Assembly: GCF_017744135.1 (NCBI RefSeq) | Contig: NZ_JAGHQU010000011.1 | Span: 36,308-100,307, forward strand | Source: Endozoicomonas sp. G2_2 | GTDB taxonomy: Bacteria; Pseudomonadota; Gammaproteobacteria; Nevskiales; Salinisphaeraceae | Length of the DNA: 64,000 bases | Reading direction: 5' to 3' | Part shown: positions 58,738-64,000 of the stretch, piece by piece | How positions within the stretch are numbered: the stretch's first letter is position 1 | Layout: each line of letters begins with the position of its first letter | Translations under genes and position numbers: made by a program | Notes under the pieces: model-generated | Database searches by the model: none | Seen by the model: the letters and a program-made list of their open reading frames with translations, nothing else | What the model was told of the DNA's origin: nothing

Positions 58738-58795
58738 AGTGAACAAGTGTTGACATAGGTTACGGCGCATAAGATACTGTGCACAGTTGTTCACA
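58738..58795 (+). promoter_or_regulatory. Promoter of the desaturase operon with DesT-like operator
   Basis: AGTGAACAAGTGTTGACA (58738-58755) is close to the palindrome bound by DesT, the TetR-type acyl-CoA sensor of Pseudomonas desaturase operons, as I recall it (AGTGAAC-N4-GTTGACT). It contains the -35 TTGACA (58750-58755); GATACT (58773-58778) is the -10 with 17-bp spacing. TTGTTCAC at 58788-58795 is an inverted copy of GTGAACAA. No desT gene is in the window. Confidence 0.6.
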
Positions 58796-58806
58796 TAGAG
58801 GTATCT

Positions 58807-59916
58807 ATGATGTTCGCTATAAATGAAATTCAGCCGGGGCGCGTCAAGCAGCTCGTGAACTCTGCAATCAACTCGAAGTTGATGCATCGCTTGACTTATC
58901 CGCATGGGCCGAGCCGCTTCGTCGAACTGTTCGATCGCACCGCCGTTATCGACGAGACGATCGGCACGATCAGCGCGATCGAACATCCGACCGAGCGCAG
59001 CGTGCGCGTGTCGGTGCGCCCGAACAACCGCTGGAACGGTTTTCTCGCCGGCCAGTATGTGGAATTCGCGATGGAGATCGACGGACGCCGTCAACGCCGC
59101 ATGTTCTCGCCGGCGCAGTCGCAGCATGCCGATGGCGCGCTCGAGTTCACGATGGCGGTCAATCCGGACGGCGTGCTCACCCGCCATATCAAATCATCGG
59201 CGCGTGTCGGCGATCATGTGATTCTCGGCAACGTCGGCGGCGATTTCCATCTGCCGGAAACACGGCCCGAGCATGTCGTGTTGATTAGCGCCGGCTCCGG
59301 CATCACGCCCGTGCTGTCCATGCTGCGCACGCTCATCGACGAGCGCTATCAGGGCACGGTGGACTTCATCCACTACTGTCGCAGCGCGGACGACGCCCTC
59401 TACGCGAGCGAGCTCGAGGCCTGCGAACACACGCTGCCCGGTCTGCGCATGCACTGCATCCATACCCGAGCAGGCGGGGCGCGCTTCAGCGCCGAGCAGC
59501 TGGAACAGATGGTGCCCAATTATCGAGAGGCGCACACGTTCGTCTGTGGGCCGTCCGCGCTGCTCGATGCGACCCGTACGTTGTTCGACGAGCAAGGCAT
59601 CGGCGAACGGCTGCATCAGGAAGCCTTCGGACTGGCGACGCACGCCACTGGCGAAGGCGAAAGTGGTGGCGAAATCCACTTCAAGCGCAGCGACCGCACG
59701 ACGGACAACAACGGCGAGACGCTGCTCGAACAGGCAGAGCACGCCGGCCTGAGCCCCCAACACGGCTGCCGCATGGGCGTGTGCTTCGCCTGTAGCTGCA
59801 CAAAGACCGCCGGACGTGTGCGCGATCTGCGCACGGGCGAAGTCAGCGGCGACGGCGAAGAGGATATCCAGATCTGCGTGAGCGCCCCGATGGGCAGCGT
59901 CAGCCTGGATATCTAG
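58807..59916 (+). CDS. desC: Ferredoxin reductase-type electron donor for acyl-CoA desaturase (DesC-like)
   Basis: A 369-residue flavoprotein that passes electrons from NAD(P)H to the desaturase. The FAD domain (about 50-150) has GQYVEFAMEIDGRRQRRMFSPAQ. The nucleotide domain has VVLISAGSGITPVLSMLRTL (153-172). The C-terminal plant-type 2Fe-2S domain has HGCRMGVCFACSCTKTAGRV with the Cys ligands and a last Cys in QICVS. Domain order FAD-NAD-Fe2S2 matches DesC and related reductases. AGAGGT lies before the start. It is followed 70 bp later by the desaturase gene. Confidence 0.9.
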   Translation: MMFAINEIQPGRVKQLVNSAINSKLMHRLTYPHGPSRFVELFDRTAVIDETIGTISAIEHPTERSVRVSVRPNNRWNGFLAGQYVEFAMEIDGRRQRRMFSPAQSQHADGALEFTMAVNPDGVLTRHIKSSARVGDHVILGNVGGDFHLPETRPEHVVLISAGSGITPVLSMLRTLIDERYQGTVDFIHYCRSADDALYASELEACEHTLPGLRMHCIHTRAGGARFSAEQLEQMVPNYREAHTFVCGPSALLDATRTLFDEQGIGERLHQEAFGLATHATGEGESGGEIHFKRSDRTTDNNGETLLEQAEHAGLSPQHGCRMGVCFACSCTKTAGRVRDLRTGEVSGDGEEDIQICVSAPMGSVSLDI

Positions 59917-59986
59917 ACAACCCTATTTCCCCGGCGCGCGAGACAGACGCGCGCCGGCATCAATCAACACTTTCGAGGACCATCTC

Positions 59987-61138
59987 ATGAGTGCACTCGA
60001 CAATCACATCAACAGCTTCACCCAGGAACAGTTCGACCAGATCGGCGCCGACTTCGATGCCATTCGTCGTCGCGTGATCAACGATCTCGGCGAGCGCGAC
60101 GCCAACTACATCCGTACCGTAGTCAAGCGCCAGCGTCAGTTCGAAGTCGGCGGCCGCGCGATGATGATGCTGCCCCCGACCTGGCCGCTCGGCGTGGCGT
60201 CGCTTTCCTTGTCGAAGATTCTCGACAACATGGAAATCGGCCATAACGTCATGCACGGCCAGTACGACTGGATGGGCGATCCGGCCCTGCATTCGAAGAA
60301 CTTCGATTGGGACACCGCCGACACGGCCGAGAACTGGAAGGCGACCCACAACTTCGAGCATCACACCTATACCAACGTGATCGATCGCGATCACGATATC
60401 GGCTACGGGCTGCTGCGCATGGGCGACGACCAACCCTGGGAGCCGCGTTTTCTGCTGAACCTGCCGCTGACCGTGCTGCTGCACGTGTTCTTCCAGCACT
60501 TCGTCGCGGTGCAAAACCTCAAGCTCGAGGACTATCTGGTCTACAAGACCAAGAGCCGCGAGCAGCTGGCGGAGGAATTCAAGCCAGTGTGGGCCAAGAT
60601 GCGCAAGCAGCTGGCCAAGGACTATGTCTACTTCCCGCTGCTCGCCGGCCCGTTTGCGCCGCTGGTGTTCGTGGGTAACGTCGCGGCCAACCTCACGCGC
60701 AATCTCTGGGCCTGCAGCGTGATCTTCAACGGCCACTTCCCGGAAGAGGTCGAGCAGTTCGACGAGTCGGTGCTCGAACACGAATCGCGCGGCCAATGGT
60801 ATGTCCGCCAGCTTCTGGGCAGCGCCAACTTCGAGGGCGGCAAGCTCATGCACCTGATGAGCGGCAATCTGAGCTATCAGATCGAGCACCACCTGTTCCC
60901 GGATATCCCGGCCTGTCGTTACGCCGAGATCGCGCCGGCAGTGCGCGCAATCTGCGAGAAGAACGGCCTGCCGTATCACAGCGGCCCGTTCTGGAAGCAG
61001 GCGCTGTCGACCTGGAAGCGGATTGCCCGTCTGTCCTTGCCGGACCGTCTGTCGCCGTTCAAAAAATCGAAAGCACAATCGGTCGACAAGCCCTACACGA
61101 CCTCGACAGACGCCGAGTCGCTGCCGCTGGCCGCATAG
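59987..61138 (+). CDS. desB: Acyl-CoA delta-9 desaturase (DesB-like)
   Basis: A 383-residue membrane di-iron fatty acid desaturase. His boxes are HNVMH (86-90), HNFEHH (121-126) and QIEHH (about 298-302). Hydrophobic segments flank the boxes. It inserts double bonds into saturated acyl-CoA in the inner membrane, using electrons from the upstream reductase. A strong terminator follows at 61170-61206. The gene pair is intact although surrounded by IS remnants, and may be a chromosomal segment. Confidence 0.92.
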   Translation: MSALDNHINSFTQEQFDQIGADFDAIRRRVINDLGERDANYIRTVVKRQRQFEVGGRAMMMLPPTWPLGVASLSLSKILDNMEIGHNVMHGQYDWMGDPALHSKNFDWDTADTAENWKATHNFEHHTYTNVIDRDHDIGYGLLRMGDDQPWEPRFLLNLPLTVLLHVFFQHFVAVQNLKLEDYLVYKTKSREQLAEEFKPVWAKMRKQLAKDYVYFPLLAGPFAPLVFVGNVAANLTRNLWACSVIFNGHFPEEVEQFDESVLEHESRGQWYVRQLLGSANFEGGKLMHLMSGNLSYQIEHHLFPDIPACRYAEIAPAVRAICEKNGLPYHSGPFWKQALSTWKRIARLSLPDRLSPFKKSKAQSVDKPYTTSTDAESLPLAA

Positions 61139-61169
61139 GCCAACCCGCGACTTCTCGTCGATCATAAGC

Positions 61170-61206
61170 GCGGCGGTACGCGATCCAGCGTGCTGCCGCG
61201 TTTTTT
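61170..61206 (+). terminator. Rho-independent terminator after the desaturase operon
   Basis: A 12-bp stem (GCGGCGGTACGC, loop GATCCA, GCGTGCTGCCGC, with two G-T pairs) followed by six T residues. Confidence 0.88.
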
Positions 61207-61327
61207 ATATTACCGCCGTAAAAGGCGCGCCAACTCGCGCGCGCTGGATCACGGCGTGGCCGAGCTGTCCGAAACCTTCCATCATCTAGCGCTTGGACTT
61301 GCCTGGCTTTATAGACACTGCCGACCC

Positions 61328-61612
61328 TCACGAAGAGGCCCGCTCAAAGGCCTCGGTACTGATCCCACCGAGATGGCTGTGTCGGCGGGCACGATTGTAG
61401 AACGCTTCGATGCAATCGAAGATATCCGCGCGAGGCAGATCGCGGGTCTTGTAAATGCGTTTTTGAATCCGCTCCTTCTTCGAGCTCGAGAAAAACGACT
61501 CGACCACGGCGTTATCCCAGCAGTTGCCATGTCGGCTGATGCTCGGTTCGAGATTGTGTTCACGATAAAAGCGGCGCCAGTCGTCGCTACCGAACTGGGT
61601 GCCCTGGACGCC
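61328..61612 (-). mobile_element. IS3-family transposase, C-terminal fragment
   Basis: About 94 codons of an OrfB end: FGSDDWRRFYREHNLEPSIS, then RHGNCWDNAVVESFFSSSKK and RADIFDCIEAFYNRARRHSH with the final acidic residue of the DDE triad (Glu in VESFF), ending at 61328. The upstream part is absent, cut by the adjoining IS110 remnant. It belongs to a different IS3 subgroup than copies 1, 3 and 4. Confidence 0.82.
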
Positions 61613-61619
61613 CTTTTAA

Positions 61620-62480
61620 GTGTGAAGCGGCGATTAGCGTTTGATCGATTGCCTGAGTGCCATCCCGCAGCAACCGATAGACCTCGCGGGCGATATAGCG
61701 TTTCAAGCACCGGATCGCCTCAAGCTTGGAGTGACCTTGGGCTACGCGTTGGTCGACATAGTCGAGCGTGCGTGCCTCGGTTCGCAGTCGTCCGATGGCG
61801 ATGTTATGCAAGGCGTTGTTGACGGCGCGATCGCCGCCACGATTCATTCGATGGCGGTGCGCCTTGCCGGAAGATGCGGAAATCGGATTCACGCCAGACA
61901 AGGCCGCGAAGCCGGCCTCGGATCGTGGTCGCTATGGGCTGTCGCCGGCCGTGATCAGCAGGTGGGATGCAGAAGCGTAGCCTACCGCCAGACGAGCAAT
62001 CAGTTCGGGCGCGAGTTCATCAACCAGCGCCTTGATCATCGCGTCGCAGTCGGCGACCTCATCGTCGAGCTCAAGATAGCGACGCGCCAGCGACCTGAGC
62101 ATGATGCGATAAGACATCGCGCTAGCCGGTCAGGGTGCGGATGAGCTGCATGCGAATTAGGTGCCGTATCGAGTTGCGTAACGCTTCCGAGACGATATTC
62201 ATTTGGATCATCTGCAGGGCGACGCGGCGTGCAGCGATCGCGGTCTTGCGGCGGGTTTTGAGCACACGCAGCGACTCGATTATGCCGTCGCGCGTTTTGG
62301 GGGTGATCGTACGGATCCGGGCAAACGCGGTATGGGCGGCACCCTCGGCGTCGATCGTATCGCTCTTGCCACGTTTGCGTCGTTCGCTCTTATCGGGTGC
62401 CGTGACCTCGAGCACTTCGAGTCCAGCATGATCTAGATAGCGCAACAGACCCGCGCCATACGAGCCGGTCCTGTTGCATT
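61620..62480 (-). mobile_element. Degenerate IS110-family transposase
   Basis: Three minus-strand frames together encode an IS110-type transposase: an N-terminal part with APDKSERRKRGKSDTIDAEGAAHTA and KTRRKTAIAARRVALQMIQ, a middle with RRYLELDDEVADCDAMIKALVDE, and a C-terminal part with GVNPISASSGKAHRHRMNRGGDRAVNNALHNIA. Frameshifts near 62120 and 61920 break it. Neighbouring IS3 pieces abut on both sides. Confidence 0.78.
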
Positions 62481-62790
62481 CGGCTCAAGGCAGGTAATTT
62501 ACGAGCGACGACTACCAGCGTTTTCTGCGCGGCCACAACATGATCTGCAGCATGCGCGACTGGCCAATATGGCGACAACGCTGCCGCGGTAAGCTTCTTT
62601 GGCATACTCATGCGAGAGCGCGCGAATCGCCGGCGTTATCAGACGCTAGCGGAGGCGTGAGCCGATGTGTTCTATTACATCGAACGCTTTCATAAGCCGC
62701 GTATCCGGCGGCGCATGGCCGTCGAAGGCCGGAAGTATCCGTTGGCCTGTTCTCAACCGTCCGCGGAAAGGGCGTAGAACCCCACAGAGG
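62480..62790 (+). mobile_element. IS3-family transposase fragment in opposite orientation (copy 3)
   Basis: Plus-strand frames give [16 protein letters not shown], then after a frameshift YGDNAAAVSFFGILMRERANRRRYQTLAEA, a stop, and ADVFYYIERFHKPRIRRRM. This is a decayed relative of copy 1 (57630-58650), in inverse orientation; the ends (TTCTCAACCGTCCGCGGAAA) match. Confidence 0.78.
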
Positions 62791-62888
62791 CAGCCGTTAA
62801 TAGGATCTTTAACGCGCTCAAGCGACTTAGCATCGTTAGCGCATAGCACATAACGAATTCGTCGAATGGCAGGTCCTACGGAACCACA

Positions 62889-63235
62889 CTATCTAACCGA
62901 CTGTTTGAAAATATCTAAGCCCTCCAATAGATCGTCATCCAGTCTGGGCACGGCCGTCGATTTCTGTGTGCTGCCGAATACTCTTTTTTCACGGAGCACT
63001 GCGCGCTCAGCAACGTTCAGGGCGTCGAACTGAGCGGCATAGGCATTCTGCTGCGCCTCTTCCTCCCTCAGTTCCATAGCCGCATTCGGCAAAGCGGACA
63101 CATAATCACGGTAAGGCGGCGCTAGATCATGGCGCCCAGCTATTGCGCGGCCAGTGATCGCTTGCGTGGCAAGATGCTCGACATCCTCACGGAGCGCAGC
63201 GAACTCGTTGCTCAGATAGGCTCTCTTGGGTTAGC
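62889..63235 (-). pseudogene. C-terminal remnant of a helical protein cut by an IS
   Basis: An open frame of about 114 codons runs from the IS3 end to 62889. It includes YLSNEFAALREDVEHLATQAITG, PPYRDYVSALPNAAMELREEEAQQ and LNVAERAVLREKRVF. A stop codon occurs upstream at the IS border, so the N-terminus is missing. The parent gene is not recognised. Confidence 0.5.
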
Positions 63236-63237
63236 AC

Positions 63238-63890
63238 CCGTTTACACGGACGGTTTGAAGAGGGCGGAAAGCCGCTGTTCCTCAGCTTCCAGCCTACGTC
63301 GTATCCGGTGATTGTGAAATCGCTCGATGTAATCAAAGACATCGGATCTGGCCTCGGAGCGGGTTCGATAGCGACGCCGTCTGACGCGCTCACGTTTGAG
63401 CATGCCGAAGAAGCCCTCGCATGCAGCGTTGTCACCGCAATGCCCGACCGCACTCATGCTGCTGATCAGATTCTGATCCTTGAGAAACTGTTGAACCTCG
63501 TGACTGGTGAATTGCGTGCCCCGATCCGAATGCAAGATCACGGCTTGTCGGTGATCATCGCGCTGCCCCAGGGCGGCGGTTATAGCGTCCAAAACCAGCT
63601 GCCGCTGCTGGGTCGCGCCCATCGACCAGCCGATGACGAGCTTGCTATACAGATCGATCACCACACAGAGAAACAGCCATCCTTCGGCCGTCCGGATCTG
63701 GGTGATGTCGGTGACCCATTTAATATTGGGTTCGAGCGCGACAAAGTCGCGCTCAAGATGGTTACGCAGCCCCAGTGGCCGCAAACCCGACGGTTTGTAA
63801 CGCAGCGACTTGGCGATCGGGATGCCGCGGATGCCATGGCGGGCCATCAGTCGCGCAATGCGATTGCGACTGGGAGCTACGCTCATTTCT
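63238..63890 (-). mobile_element. IS3-family OrfB, nearly intact core (copy 4)
   Basis: The open frame from 63886 ([18 protein letters not shown]) to 63242 has the complete catalytic core: [27 protein letters not shown] (first Asp), [21 protein letters not shown] (second Asp) and [22 protein letters not shown] (Glu). The usual N-terminal HTH_21 region and OrfA are missing, so it is 5'-truncated. No frameshift is seen in the remaining part. Confidence 0.82.
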
Positions 63891-63926
63891 GGTGTATGAG
63901 CGATTGAAGGAGGCGGCACCCACCTG

Positions 63927-63958
63927 CTGAAATTAGTAAGACCAATCACTGATTTCAG
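63927..63958. promoter_or_regulatory. PdhR/LldR-like operator within an inverted repeat
   Basis: TTAGTAAGACCAAT (63934-63947) fits the GntR/FadR-group operator TTGGT-N3-ACCAA with one mismatch. It is enclosed by CTGAAAT (63927-63933) and ATTTCAG (63952-63958). It lies about 25 bp before a possible start codon at 63982. Confidence 0.4.
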
Positions 63959-63981
63959 ACGACAGAAGAGGTGCCACCACC

Positions 63982-64000
63982 ATGCGAGACGATACGACGA
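63982..64000 (+). CDS. Possible gene start at the window edge
   Basis: ATG CGA GAC GAT ACG ACG, preceded by AGAGGTG at nine bases and by the PdhR/LldR-like operator. Only six codons are visible, so the product is unknown. Confidence 0.3.

Noticed and set aside
59960..61165. 401-codon minus-strand frame over the desaturase gene
   Set aside because: Shadow; desaturase His boxes are intact on the other strand.

Overview
The window looks like a large part of a conjugative plasmid or plasmid-like integrative element from a GC-rich gammaproteobacterium. A marine or halophilic host such as a Salinisphaera relative would fit, but this is inference. It is flanked on the right by an IS-damaged stretch with chromosome-type metabolic genes. 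Nearly all element genes read leftward (minus strand) in tightly overlapped operons.

Left edge (1-3.8 kb): the 3' end of a phosphite ABC-transporter permease (ptxC), phosphite dehydrogenase (ptxD) and its LysR regulator (ptxE) read rightward. A MerR-type metal regulator lies divergent to a C-terminally truncated apolipoprotein N-acyltransferase, whose promoter is of the MerR type.

3.8-16 kb: a remnant of a conjugation cluster (TraU-like protein with a twin-arginine signal, a secreted partner, a small membrane protein, a broken nuclease), then a GmrSD-like DUF262/DUF1524 defence protein and an AddB/AddA-like nuclease-helicase pair.

16-27 kb: a type IVb thin-pilus operon of the IncI kind (PilL, N, O, a small inner-membrane protein, P, Q, three tandem PilS-like prepilins, PilR, and two more prepilin-like proteins). 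The last of these carries a long repeat-rich tip domain. No prepilin peptidase or PilT-like transglycosylase is present.

27-33 kb: a membrane-anchored HD-domain protein resembling MobH/TraI_2 relaxases, a HerA-like ATPase, a SprT-like metalloprotease and small proteins.

33-43 kb: a block of mostly unknown genes built around a MoxR-type AAA ATPase, a DUF3150 protein and a CobT-like VWA protein. Ten of its genes are each preceded by a nested two-helix hairpin leader, with different sequences but the same architecture. Two intergenic regions additionally carry a longer structured element whose helices show compensatory base changes between the copies. These two signals are the most novel part of the window.

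43-52 kb: a SPOR-like lipoprotein, an HU/IHF protein, and a PRTRC cassette (ThiF/E1-like, B, F, C, E and ParB proteins) without proteins A and D. A 20-bp promoter sequence is identical upstream of parB and addB, and its core recurs before PRTRC E and ThiF, which suggests one regulon.

52-57.4 kb: two different PD-(D/E)XK-like nucleases arranged tail to tail, several membrane or secreted proteins, and an iteron array (eight copies of an 18-bp repeat) with no adjacent replication gene.

57.4-64 kb: four degenerate IS3-family remnants and one IS110-family remnant surround an intact acyl-CoA desaturase and its ferredoxin-type reductase, preceded by a DesT-like operator. No rRNA, tRNA or CRISPR array was seen.
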